DNA from: an uncultured Spartobacteria bacterium | GTDB taxonomy: Bacteria > Verrucomicrobiota > Verrucomicrobiia > Chthoniobacterales > JAATET01 | DNA: 64,000 bases | NCBI GenBank assembly: GCA_938011325.1 | Contig: CALLUD010000006.1 | Span: forward strand, 248,001 to 312,000 | Direction of reading: 5' to 3' | In this document: one piece after another, positions 33,647 to 45,172 of the stretch | Layout of the letters: each line of letters starts with the position of its first letter | Numbering within the stretch: the first letter of the stretch is position 1 | Notes under the pieces: generated by a model | Databases searched by the model: none | Seen by the model: only the letters and a program-made list of their open reading frames with translations | Told to the model about the DNA's origin: nothing | Program-made: the position numbers and the translations under genes

Positions 33647-36600
33647 ATGCTTTTTCCCCCACGTTTCTCCTGCTCTCTTCGAGATTCGGGCCTCCTCGCC
33701 GTTCTTCCCGCGCTTGCATCGCTTCTTGTTCTTGCCGGGCAGGCCTTCGGAGCCACCGCGTGGGAGATCGGTAAGGCCGATCGCTCCAGCGAAGGAATGG
33801 CGCTCGCTCCGGACCAATACGAACGCTTTCTCGAAATGGACTTCGGCTGGGAGGATGGTCGCTTCCTGATCGGCTTTTCGGATCCCGCGACCGACTGGCC
33901 CTACGTGCTGCCGGGGCCTCGCGACGCGTGGGGCGGCTCGAGTGCCATGTCGGGCACGCGCTCCCACACACTCACCATTCTCTTTGGCCTCGATGCCCCG
34001 CCCGCCGGTGACGACCTGAAGTTCGTCGCGGAGATTTTGGATTACCACCCCTCCCATCCTCCGCTCTTCAAGGTCACGATCAACGGCAGGGCGCACTATT
34101 ACCGCCTCCCCTCCGGCGGCAGCGAGGGTGGCATCCGGGGCGACTTCACGCGCTCGAAGCCCCATCGCATCGAGATCCCTCTCGCTCCCTCCGATCTGCG
34201 CAAGGGCGGCAACGAAATCGTGCTCACCTCGATCGATGGCTCGTGGCTGGTGTTCGATCAAATCCGGCTCGAGGGCGACATCACCCCGGTGCCCCACGCG
34301 GAGCGCGAGGTCTTTCTTCGCCACGTCGCGCCGGCCTCCTATGAATTGCCCGCAGGGGAGGAGTGCGTCCAGCCCCTGCTGGTGGACCTCGAACATCTCC
34401 AGGGCGAGCCGACGCTCACCGTGGAACTCGATGGGCAGCCCATCTTCTCCGACAAGCCGGAGGTGGGCCGCTACCTCTACGAAGTTCCCATGCCCGCGGT
34501 GAAGGCGCCCACCACCAGCCGCTACCGGATTCTCTGCGACGGCGAGCTGCTGGAGGAGGGTGAAGTCGAGCGTTCGCCGCAACCCGTGCGGACCGCCGCG
34601 GAGTATGTGGATACCCGCATGGGCACCGCCCACTCACGCTGGATGATTGCGCCCGGGCCGTGGATGCCCTTCAGCATGGTGAAGCTCAGCCCGGACAATC
34701 AAAACCCCGGCTGGATGGCGGGCTACGATCCCACCATCGAGAGCATCGGCACCTTCAGCCACATTCACGAATGGACGATGGCCGGCCTTGGGACGATGCC
34801 GGTGAATGGTCCGCTCAAGCTGAACATGGGCGGCCAGGACGAAACGGATACCGGCTACCGCTCCGCCATCGATCCCGCCACCGAGAAGGCCCCAATCGGC
34901 TCCTACCACGTCGAGCTGAAGGACTACGGCATCGCGGTGGATCTCACCGCCACCACGCGCTGCAGCTTCCAGCGCTACACCTACCCACCCGCGAAGGACT
35001 CCCGTGTCATGATCGATCTGCGGGTGCCCGCCGAATACGGCTACGAGATCCACGGGCTGGAGATCAAAAAGGTGGGCGACCGCCGCATCGAGGGCTTCAG
35101 CAAACAACATTCCCCGGGCGTGTGGTCGCGGGGGGCCGATCAGGACTACACCGTCCACTTCGTCATGGAGTTCGACCGCCCGTTCACGAAGATCGGCTTC
35201 TGGCGCAATGGCGAGGAGCAACCGGGCGACTCCCTCGAGGCCGGCACGGTCGAGAACGCCGGCGCGTATGTGGAATTCGACACCACCACCGATCCCGTCG
35301 TGCAGGTTCGCACCGGCATTTCCCTCGTGAGTATCGAGGGCGCCGCGCGCAACCTCGAGGAGGAAATCACGCGCCCCTTCGGATGGAGCTTCGACGCCGT
35401 CCGGCAAAATCAGATCGACGCCTGGAACGCCCTCTTCGACCGCGTCGCCATCACCACGAACGACCAGCGCGGGAAGGTCCGCTTCTACACGAATTTCTTC
35501 CGCGCCCTCGCCAGCCGCAACATCTGGAGCGACGTGGACGGCCGTTGGGTGGATCCCGAGGAAAACATCCGCACGATGCCTGATGCCCGCACGCTCGCGC
35601 TCGGCTGCGACGCGTTTTGGAACACGTTCTGGAACCTCAACCAGATGTGGAACCTGGTCACGCCCGAGTGGTCGTCCCTCTGGGTGAAGTCGCAGCTCGC
35701 CATGTTCGACGCCTGCGGCTGGCTCGCGAAGGGTCCCGCCGGCATGGAGTATATCCCGGTGATGGTCGCGGAGCACGAGATTCCCATGATCGTCGCCGCC
35801 TACCAGATGGGCATCCGCGATTTCGACGCGGAGAATGCCTTCACCGCCGTGAAGAAAATGCAGACCACGCTGCCCGGGCGCGTCGGCGATGGCCTCGCCG
35901 GCAACCTCGACCTCGCCACCTACCTCAAGCACCACTACGTCCCCCACGACGAGGGCCGCTTCAGCAACTCCCTCGAGTATTCCTTCGACGACTGGACCGT
36001 TGCGCAATTTGCCAAAGCGCTCGGCAGGGAGGACGACTACCGCGAGTTCCTCGAGCGCGGCTCATGGTGGAAAAACGCGATCGACGAGGAGACCGGATAC
36101 GCCCGCATGCGGACCTCCGCGGGCGAATGGCTCCCCGACTTCGACCCCATGCGTTCCGGCAGGAACGACCACTACGTCGAGGGCAACGGCTGGCAGCTCA
36201 CGTTCTTCGTCCCGCAGGACGTCCCCGCGCTCGCGGAGAGAATCGGCGTCGACCGCTTCATCGAGCGTCTCGAATGGGGCTTCACCGAGAGCGACAAATG
36301 GCGCTTCAACGCCCCCAACGACCAGTATTGGGACTACCCCGTCACGCACGGCAACCAGCAGTCCATGCACTTCGCCTTCCTCTTCAATTGGGCCGGCAAA
36401 CCCTGGCTCACCCAGCGATGGAGCCGCGCCATCCTCGACCGTTACTACGGCCACGGCATCGCCAACGCCTACCTCGGCGACGAAGACCAGGGCCAGATGA
36501 GCGCGTGGTTCATCATGGCCGCCCTCGGGCTCTTCCAGACCGATGGCGGCTGCCGCGTCGATCCCATCTACGAGATCGGCAGCCCCCTCTTCCCGAAGGT

Positions 36601-36811
36601 CGTCATCGACCTCGGCCGGCGATACGGGCGCGGAGACACCTTCACCATCGAGGCCCGCGGAGCCTCCCGAAAGAACCTCTACGTCCAGAGCGCCTCCCTC
36701 AACGGCAGGCCGCTCGAAACCTTCCACTTCCCCGCGAGCGAGCTCCTCAAAGGCGGCAACCTCACTCTCGAAATGGGCCCCGAGCCCAATCCCAACTGGG
36801 GTCGGCGGTAG
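33647..36811 (+). CDS. Secreted GH92 alpha-mannosidase with N-terminal binding-type extension
   Basis: A 1054-residue exported enzyme. A signal peptide (to about AFGATAWE) is followed by ~300 residues of beta-rich sequence (IGKADRSSEG, RFLIGFSDPA, HYYRLPSGGSEGG, DQIRLEGD) resembling carbohydrate-binding modules next to rhamnogalacturonan lyases. The GH92 domain then starts with VDTRMGTAHSRWMIAPGPWMPFSM. GH92 catalytic signatures are intact: acid residue E845 in VEGNGWQLTFFVPQDV, HGNQQSMHFAFLFNWAG, and the base site D947 in GDEDQGQMSAWF. Such calcium-dependent enzymes remove alpha-mannose from N-glycans or mannans. The ATG after the tandem decamer was preferred; one at 33626 adds seven residues. 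Confidence 0.92.
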   Translation: MLFPPRFSCSLRDSGLLAVLPALASLLVLAGQAFGATAWEIGKADRSSEGMALAPDQYERFLEMDFGWEDGRFLIGFSDPATDWPYVLPGPRDAWGGSSAMSGTRSHTLTILFGLDAPPAGDDLKFVAEILDYHPSHPPLFKVTINGRAHYYRLPSGGSEGGIRGDFTRSKPHRIEIPLAPSDLRKGGNEIVLTSIDGSWLVFDQIRLEGDITPVPHAEREVFLRHVAPASYELPAGEECVQPLLVDLEHLQGEPTLTVELDGQPIFSDKPEVGRYLYEVPMPAVKAPTTSRYRILCDGELLEEGEVERSPQPVRTAAEYVDTRMGTAHSRWMIAPGPWMPFSMVKLSPDNQNPGWMAGYDPTIESIGTFSHIHEWTMAGLGTMPVNGPLKLNMGGQDETDTGYRSAIDPATEKAPIGSYHVELKDYGIAVDLTATTRCSFQRYTYPPAKDSRVMIDLRVPAEYGYEIHGLEIKKVGDRRIEGFSKQHSPGVWSRGADQDYTVHFVMEFDRPFTKIGFWRNGEEQPGDSLEAGTVENAGAYVEFDTTTDPVVQVRTGISLVSIEGAARNLEEEITRPFGWSFDAVRQNQIDAWNALFDRVAITTNDQRGKVRFYTNFFRALASRNIWSDVDGRWVDPEENIRTMPDARTLALGCDAFWNTFWNLNQMWNLVTPEWSSLWVKSQLAMFDACGWLAKGPAGMEYIPVMVAEHEIPMIVAAYQMGIRDFDAENAFTAVKKMQTTLPGRVGDGLAGNLDLATYLKHHYVPHDEGRFSNSLEYSFDDWTVAQFAKALGREDDYREFLERGSWWKNAIDEETGYARMRTSAGEWLPDFDPMRSGRNDHYVEGNGWQLTFFVPQDVPALAERIGVDRFIERLEWGFTESDKWRFNAPNDQYWDYPVTHGNQQSMHFAFLFNWAGKPWLTQRWSRAILDRYYGHGIANAYLGDEDQGQMSAWFIMAALGLFQTDGGCRVDPIYEIGSPLFPKVVIDLGRRYGRGDTFTIEARGASRKNLYVQSASLNGRPLETFHFPASELLKGGNLTLEMGPEPNPNWGRR

Positions 36812-36985
36812 TCCGCCCTCCTCGCGGAGCCTCGTCGCACCACTCCCAGGGAGTGCGGTTCGCCAGCCGGAAACGAGAGGAACGGCGGCGCCCGCCTACG
36901 GGTTCGCGGCGAGCGGAACCGCCGAATTGCCAAATCGAATCCGGCCGCCCGGATACTGCACCAGCAGCATCTGCGGTTCCGCCGC

Positions 36986-37228
36986 TCACGAGGGATTGGA
37001 AAGGAATGGCCTCGGAAAGAACCGGATCACCTGCGCCTCCACCCACGCCGCCGGCGCAAAGAACCGGCCCTGCCACGCGTGCCGGAAAATCCGGTAGTGG
37101 ATATACACGCCCGCATTTCGCGCCCGCCCCTGATCCCGCTCCGCCGTCAAAACGTATCCCAGCGCGTAAGCGACCACCAACGCGCCGACGACACTGAGAA
37201 CCAGAGGCAGGCGAAAGAATCTGCTCAT
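36986..37228 (-). CDS. Small single-pass membrane protein of unknown function
   Basis: An 80-residue protein I do not recognise. It has a basic N-terminus (MSRFFRLP), one strong membrane helix (LVLSVVGALVVAYALGYVL) and a ~50-residue tail with aromatic and basic residues (YIHYRIFRHAWQGRFF, then VEAQVIRFFPRPF). The positive-inside rule places the tail in the periplasm. It lies alone between the GH92 gene and carB. Coding-like GC use and a clear helix support a real gene, though conservation is unchecked. Confidence 0.5.
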   Translation of the reverse strand: MSRFFRLPLVLSVVGALVVAYALGYVLTAERDQGRARNAGVYIHYRIFRHAWQGRFFAPAAWVEAQVIRFFPRPFLSNPS

Positions 37229-37597
37229 GCGGCGGGCGTCTGCGCCCCCACAGCGTGCCGCCGGCATTCCCTCCCTACCAGCTTTTGCTGACCACCACGT
37301 TGCGGGCGTTTGCAGATGGATATCCGTTCATCCGGTCCAATTCGAGGGTCGGACACACTCGGGCGCGCCTCCGAGGTCAGCGCCGCCTCGCGGAGAGCCC
37401 TGGAACCGGCTCCGTCCCTCCCCGGAGCGAGCGTGGATCCGCGCGTCGCGCTTGACCCCCGAAACCGGCGGTGCCGAACCGCGGTGCGGCGCCCGAAGCT
37501 CGTGAAAATTCGGAGAATCCCGAAATCCTTTTGCACGGGTCGCGGGGGCTCCCGTAGTCTGCGTGCGCGTCGTCCCGTGAGGCGATGCTTTTCCGCC
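37229..37597. other. Intergenic region upstream of carB
   Basis: About 370 bp between the small membrane-protein gene and carB. Frames here lack start contexts or continuity, and only antisense shadows of carB run through. It should contain the promoters of both divergent genes, but I see no convincing -35/-10 pair, attenuator or known riboswitch. Confidence 0.4.
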
Positions 37598-40813
<3,216 letters not shown>

Positions 40814-40826
40814 AGAGGCCGTTCAC

Positions 40827-43094
40827 CTACTCCGCCGTCACTTCCCAGGTGGGTTGCCAGTCGAAGATGCCGACGTCGATGTATTGGCCGAGCTTCTCCT
40901 GCTTGCAATGCACTGCCAGCACGTTCTCTCCGGGACGCAACGCCCGCACGGCGACCTCCGGAAACGGCAGATCCTCGTAACGGTTCACGTAGCCCGGCAG
41001 GTCGAGAACCTTGATGCCGTTGAGATACACCTGTGCGTCGTCGTCGTGGTGCAACCGGAAGAAGAGATTCTTCACTTTTTCGGGATCGGCCTCGAACGTG
41101 CGCCGCAGCCAGATTTCTTCCGACGCCCATTCCTTGCCGACATGCGCTCCCGGCGTGCCCGGCCGACCGAAACCTCCTACCCCGCTCTCCCAGGCCGAGT
41201 CGTCGTAGTCCGGCGCGGTCCAATCCCCGGCCGGCGGAACCGTGGCATACTTCCATACCTGCGGCTGCTTCTCGCTGGTGGGGGCCAACTGCGCCACCGT
41301 CACCTGATAGCTCCCGTCGATGATTCCCCGGTGCACCGCCGCCACCTCCTCGACCGGCACCTTGAAGACCTTCCGATCGTAGGTCACCAGGCCGTTGACT
41401 TCGTTCTCCACATCGGTGAGCTGCGTGTAGACCGCCGCGGAGAGCCCTTGCGGGATCAGCTCGGTGAGCCCGCCGATCAGGCTGAGGTAGCTCCCAAGGA
41501 ACGCCTCCGGGTCCTCCTGCTCATAGCTCCAGGCTCGCCGGGTTCCCCAGAGATGGCCGGGAATCGTGCATCCCAGCCCGCCGAACTCGCCGAGCACCGA
41601 GGCCCGGCCCGCTTGCGGCGGCAGCATGCCCGGCCCGGGAATGTCGTGCTTGTCGAGCAGATCGCCATAGCCCTGATCGGAGAAGCCGCTCGGCCCATCC
41701 ACCAGCCGGGTCGGATCGTATTCCTTCACCCATTTGAGCACCTCGTTGGTGTCGTGCTGGCCCCACCCTTCGTTGAAGGGCACCCACACCACGACGGAGG
41801 GATGCGGCTGCAATGCGTCGAGCATTTCGCGCAGCTCTCCGCGGAAGATCTCCACCGCCTCGGGATCGATGCGGCCCGCCCGCACCCGGCCCGGCAGCAC
41901 CTGGTGCTCGTGATCCTTTTGCATGAAGCTCGGCTGGTCCTGCCACACGAGCACCCCGAGCCGGTCGGCCCAGTAATACCAGCGCGCCGGCTCCACCTTC
42001 ATGTGCTTGCGCGTCATGTTGAAGCCCAGCCGCCGGGTGGTTTCCAGATCCCACCGCAGCGCCTCGTCGGTCGGCGCCGTGTAGAGCCCGTCCGGCCAAT
42101 ATCCCTGATCCAGGATGCCGAACTGGAACAACGGCTGGTCGTTCAGGTAAATGCGATCCACTCCCTTCTCGTCGGGCTTCACCTCGACCTTCCGCATCCC
42201 GAGATAGCTCTCCACCTCATCGTCCCCGCACGTGAGCTTCACCTCGTAAAGGAACGGTTCCTCTGGCGACCAGAGCCTGGCATTTGGCAGGGACACCGTG
42301 ATCGGCTCACCCGCGGCCCCCGAGCCGCCGGCTACCTCCCGCCCCTCGTCGAGCACCGAGACGTTCACTGTGCCTCCGGACGTCGTTCCGACCGTGAATA
42401 CCGCCTGCCCGGCATCCACGTTCGGCGCCACTTTTACCGAGGTGATGGCATTGCGCGGCACCCATTCCAGCCACACCGTCTGCCAGATGCCCGTCACTGC
42501 CGTATACCAGATGCCGCTGGGCTTGCCGATCTGCTTGCCCCGCGGCTGGTGACCCTCGTCGGTCGGGTCCCATACCCGCACCGCCAGCTCCTGCTCGCCG
42601 CCACCCCGAAGGGCGTCGGTGATGTCGACCGTAAACGGCGTGAATCCCCCCTCATGCCCGCCGACCTCGGCGCCATTCACAAAAACCGTCGCCTTCCAGT
42701 CCACCGCCCCAAAGTTGAGCAGGAGGCGCTTCCCGCCCGCACCGGCGGGGACGTTGAACGTCCGTCGATACCAAAGACACTGCTCCGCTCCCACCGGCTT
42801 GCCGACTCCCGACAGCGCCGACTCCACCGGAAACGGCACCAGAATCTCCCCCTGCCAATCCCTCGGAGGCGACTGCTGCTCCCTGGGCAGAATCGCATAG
42901 TCCCAGAGCCCGTTCAGGTTCAACCACTCCGCCCGCTCCATTTGCGGGCGGGGATATTCCGGCAAAGGCTCCTCCGCATCGACTTGCTCCGTCCATGGCG
43001 TCGCCAGGCGAGGATTCTTTGGAACCCATTCCGCGAGGCAATTAGCGACCCCTGGCAAAAGAAACACCCACAGAAAAATGAGCTTGTGAATCAT
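40827..43094 (-). CDS. Secreted GH2 enzyme with C-terminal galactose-binding-like domain
   Basis: A 755-residue exported GH2 enzyme. A signal peptide (KLIFLWVFLLPGVANCLAEW) precedes sugar-binding (LNGLWDYAILPRE, CLWYRRTFNVP, ATVFVNGAEVGGHEGG), immunoglobulin-like and TIM-barrel domains with acid/base VVWVPFNEGWGQHDT and nucleophile SVLGEFGGLGC. A final ~150-residue jelly-roll (GDWTAPDYDDSAWESGVGGFG, FFRLHHDDDAQVYLNGI) probably binds carbohydrate. It is a paralogue of the enzyme at 19731-21602 with this extra domain. The ATG giving a normal signal peptide was chosen; an ATG 19 codons upstream has a GGAA near it. The IS256-family element lies ~90 bp upstream and may have replaced its promoter. 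Confidence 0.92.
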   Translation of the reverse strand: MIHKLIFLWVFLLPGVANCLAEWVPKNPRLATPWTEQVDAEEPLPEYPRPQMERAEWLNLNGLWDYAILPREQQSPPRDWQGEILVPFPVESALSGVGKPVGAEQCLWYRRTFNVPAGAGGKRLLLNFGAVDWKATVFVNGAEVGGHEGGFTPFTVDITDALRGGGEQELAVRVWDPTDEGHQPRGKQIGKPSGIWYTAVTGIWQTVWLEWVPRNAITSVKVAPNVDAGQAVFTVGTTSGGTVNVSVLDEGREVAGGSGAAGEPITVSLPNARLWSPEEPFLYEVKLTCGDDEVESYLGMRKVEVKPDEKGVDRIYLNDQPLFQFGILDQGYWPDGLYTAPTDEALRWDLETTRRLGFNMTRKHMKVEPARWYYWADRLGVLVWQDQPSFMQKDHEHQVLPGRVRAGRIDPEAVEIFRGELREMLDALQPHPSVVVWVPFNEGWGQHDTNEVLKWVKEYDPTRLVDGPSGFSDQGYGDLLDKHDIPGPGMLPPQAGRASVLGEFGGLGCTIPGHLWGTRRAWSYEQEDPEAFLGSYLSLIGGLTELIPQGLSAAVYTQLTDVENEVNGLVTYDRKVFKVPVEEVAAVHRGIIDGSYQVTVAQLAPTSEKQPQVWKYATVPPAGDWTAPDYDDSAWESGVGGFGRPGTPGAHVGKEWASEEIWLRRTFEADPEKVKNLFFRLHHDDDAQVYLNGIKVLDLPGYVNRYEDLPFPEVAVRALRPGENVLAVHCKQEKLGQYIDVGIFDWQPTWEVTAE

Positions 43095-43186
43095 AAAGGT
43101 GGGATGCCGCGACCGGCATTGAACGTTGTTTCCCAAAATTCCTTGCTTCATAAGATTTCCATGCCATGGGAGATGATATTCTGATG

Positions 43187-43209
43187 GTAGTGTCCAGATT
43201 TTTTCGCAC
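43187..43209 (+). repeat. Left terminal inverted repeat of the IS256-family element
   Basis: The sequence GTAGTGTCC...TTTTTCGCAC pairs with the reverse complement of 44612-44634. The inner ten bases (TTTTTCGCAC) match exactly; the outer part matches at T, A, TGT and one further A, giving 16 of 23 positions. Confidence 0.7.
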
Positions 43210-43285
43210 TTTGGATTTGAGGCTTAGTGGATCGGGTGGGTCTTTCTAATGTTGGTTTCGATTTCTGGTTTGGTGCTTGGAAGTC

Positions 43286-43343
43286 CCCCCCAAACCGGGG
43301 GAATGGGGGCAGAGCCCCCATTGCTACCCCGACTTTGTCGGGG
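43286..43343 (-). terminator. Three consecutive hairpins downstream of the transposase
   Basis: Three inverted repeats lie side by side: CCCCC(43286-43290)/GGGGG(43297-43301); ATGGGGGC(43303-43310)/GCCCCCAT(43314-43321), perfect with a 3-base loop; and CCCCGAC(43327-43333)/GTCGGGG(43337-43343), perfect with a TTT loop. They lie 13 bp past the transposase stop. They could terminate transcription in both directions or act as a structured RNA of the element. Confidence 0.55.
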
Positions 43344-43355
43344 CACTTCCTGGAT

Positions 43356-44561
43356 TCATGCGGCTTTTTCCTTCGCAGGTTGGCTCATCTGGCGCAGATG
43401 GCTCATGTCCATATAGCGTTTGGTTCCCCACTTGGTGCCGGCGATATGCCGCAGCCGGGCGGCCACCAGCATGAGGGCCGATTGGCCGTCAGGGAAGGCT
43501 CCCACCACCCGTGTCCGTCGCCGGATTTCACGTATGATGCGCTCCATCGGGTTGTTGGTGCGGATACAGCGCCAGTGCTCCCGCGGGAAGCTCATGTAGC
43601 TCAAGGTCTCCCGAACGCCCGTCTCGACCAGATCGGCCGCTTTGCCCAGCTTCATGGCCCGCAGCTTCTCGACCACCGCTCGGGCCTTTTGCTGGGCCGC
43701 TTCCAGGTCCTCCTGGGCGTGGATGGCTTTGAGCATCGCCGCGACTTCGGCCACCTTCCCGTTGGGCACCATCGTCCACACATTGCGGTAAAAATGCACC
43801 ACGCAGCGCTGCCACCGGGCTTGCGGATAAAACTCCGCCAGGTTCTCCACCAGTCCGAGGCACTTGTCGCTGATGAACAACCGCACTCCGGCCAGTCCAC
43901 GGCTCTTTAAATGGCCCAAGAACCCCTTCCAGCTCGGCCCGTCCTCCTTGGCTCCCTCGGCCACCGCCAGCACCTCGCGGTAGCCTTCCGCGTTGACCCC
44001 GATGGCCACCAGGATGCTCACGTTCTTGACCTCTCCGCCCCAACTGCGTTTGAGCCACAGCCCGTCCAGATACACGTAGGCGTATTCGCCTTCGATCGGT
44101 CGGTTGCGCCACGCCTCGATCTGCCCGTAGATCTTCTGGTTAAGTTCGCTCACCGTGCTCGCCTTCACCCGCGTGCCCCACAGCGCTTCGGTAATGTCCT
44201 CCACCCGCCGCATCGACACCCCGGCCAGATACATCTCGATCAGCGCCTCCTCCACGCTGCTCTCCCTCCGTCGATACCGCTCGATGATCGCCGTCTCAAA
44301 CGGCAGCGTCCTCAACTTCGGCACCTTCAGGGTTACCTCTCCGGCCTTCGTATGCAGCCCCCGCTCGTAGCTGCCGGCACGCGTGTCCGCACGCTCGGCG
44401 CTGCGTTCATACCGTCGCGCCTTGCATAGCCGGTCCGCCTCCGCGTCCAATAACGCGTTCAGCGTCTCCTCCACCGTGCTCAACACCATCTCGCTCAGGT
44501 GCTCCTTGATCCTTCCTTCGTCGATGCTGACGATCTTCGCTTCTTCTCCTGGTTCCTTCAT
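43356..44561 (-). CDS. IS256-family (mutator-type) transposase
   Basis: A 401-residue DDE transposase of normal length. The acidic triad can be placed: D in YVYLDGLWLKRSWGG, D in RLFISDKCLGLVENLAEF, and E in TNNPMERIIREIRRRTRVVG, the conserved C-terminal signature of the family. The Cys-His pair in RWQRCVVHFYRNV is also typical. The N-terminal part holds the helix-turn-helix-like DNA-binding region (GEVTLKVPKLRTLPFETAIIERYRRRE in family terms). The frame is intact, so the element may still move. It is transcribed toward the GH2 gene. Confidence 0.95.
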   Translation of the reverse strand: MKEPGEEAKIVSIDEGRIKEHLSEMVLSTVEETLNALLDAEADRLCKARRYERSAERADTRAGSYERGLHTKAGEVTLKVPKLRTLPFETAIIERYRRRESSVEEALIEMYLAGVSMRRVEDITEALWGTRVKASTVSELNQKIYGQIEAWRNRPIEGEYAYVYLDGLWLKRSWGGEVKNVSILVAIGVNAEGYREVLAVAEGAKEDGPSWKGFLGHLKSRGLAGVRLFISDKCLGLVENLAEFYPQARWQRCVVHFYRNVWTMVPNGKVAEVAAMLKAIHAQEDLEAAQQKARAVVEKLRAMKLGKAADLVETGVRETLSYMSFPREHWRCIRTNNPMERIIREIRRRTRVVGAFPDGQSALMLVAARLRHIAGTKWGTKRYMDMSHLRQMSQPAKEKAA

Positions 44562-44611
44562 CTCTCGGGTTCTTTCTTTGAACCCTCTCCATCTCTGCCT
44601 TCCAGCCTTTT

Positions 44612-44634
44612 GTGCGAAAAATTTCCTACATTAT
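44612..44634 (-). repeat. Right terminal inverted repeat of the IS256-family element
   Basis: GTGCGAAAAATTTCC...TTAT here is the inverted partner of 43187-43209, with an exact match over the inner TTTTTCGCAC. It lies about 50 bp outside the transposase start. Confidence 0.7.
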
Positions 44635-45172
44635 CTCGCTAACACGGAGAACGCCCGAACCACCTTGGAGCCAACCCGCCTCCGCTCGAATGAGCGGGGC
44701 GAGGATGGGGCATCCAATAATTCCCGACGAAGTCGGCACTCAGCCGCGGCCCGCCCCACCGCAGCCCCGCGCACGAGCCCGCCCCGCAGCGCAGCGGAGG
44801 GGTCTGCGGCTGCGGCTGACATGCGCGCTTGCGCGCAAGGGCCGCTCGCGGCCCGGTGGCAGGGGGAGCAGCCGACGGGCGGCGCCGGCACACCCAAGGG
44901 AGCGGCTGGCACGGCGCGGCATGTGCCGGGGTCTGCGAGCGAAGCGAGCGCCCCCGAGCAGATGCCGTGACGGGCCAGACTAGCGACCGCCGTTGAACGT
45001 CGAGGGCGCGAGCGACGGCGCGACTCCTGCGGGGGCGCTTTCCTTTATACGGCGAAGCCGCTCTCCGCCCCTATCAGCAGGAGGCGTGACGGAGCGGTTC
45101 ATCGGGAGTTGACGGAGGGTTGGCGTTCGTCGCTACACGCGACAGCGGTTCCGCGCTCGCTGCACAGGAACG
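44635..45172. other. Gene-free, GC-rich palindromic stretch between the IS and the surface operon
   Basis: About 540 bp without a believable gene. It is unusually GC-rich and dotted with short inverted repeats, such as GCGCGCTTGCGCGC and GGGCCGCTCGCGGCCC near 44823-44856 and GAGCGAAGCGAGC near 44938-44950. The frames that stay open are Arg/Ala/Pro-rich low-complexity translations typical of chance open frames. It could hold a structured RNA, remnants of a decayed insertion, or repeats scattered elsewhere in the genome; nothing here decides among these. Confidence 0.5.

Larger units (their letters stand above)
43187..44634 (-). mobile_element. IS256-family insertion sequence
   Basis: An insertion sequence of about 1.45 kb bounded by 23-bp imperfect terminal inverted repeats (43187-43209 and 44612-44634). 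It encodes one intact mutator-type transposase read on the minus strand. The ~145 bp between the transposase stop and the left repeat carry three hairpins. No 8-9-bp target duplication is visible at these borders, so the exact ends are approximate or the flanks have changed since insertion. It sits just upstream of a GH2 gene and beside a gene-free GC-rich stretch. Confidence 0.8.

Noticed and set aside
40854..43184. 776-codon open frame antisense to the second GH2 gene
   Set aside because: Same cause: a shadow of a well-supported GH2 enzyme, with no recognisable motif.
43094..43200. Outward promoter from the IS left end driving the GH2 gene
   Set aside because: TGGACA and TATCAT-like boxes are present but only about 12 bp apart, too close for a standard promoter.
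44612..44983. Several 60-195-codon open frames right of the IS
   Set aside because: Low-complexity Arg/Ala/Pro translations in very GC-rich palindromic DNA with no start context; treated as non-coding.
43187..45172. Possible complete genomic island with integrase and tRNA attachment site
   Set aside because: No integrase, tRNA or direct repeat was found; only one IS element is supported.
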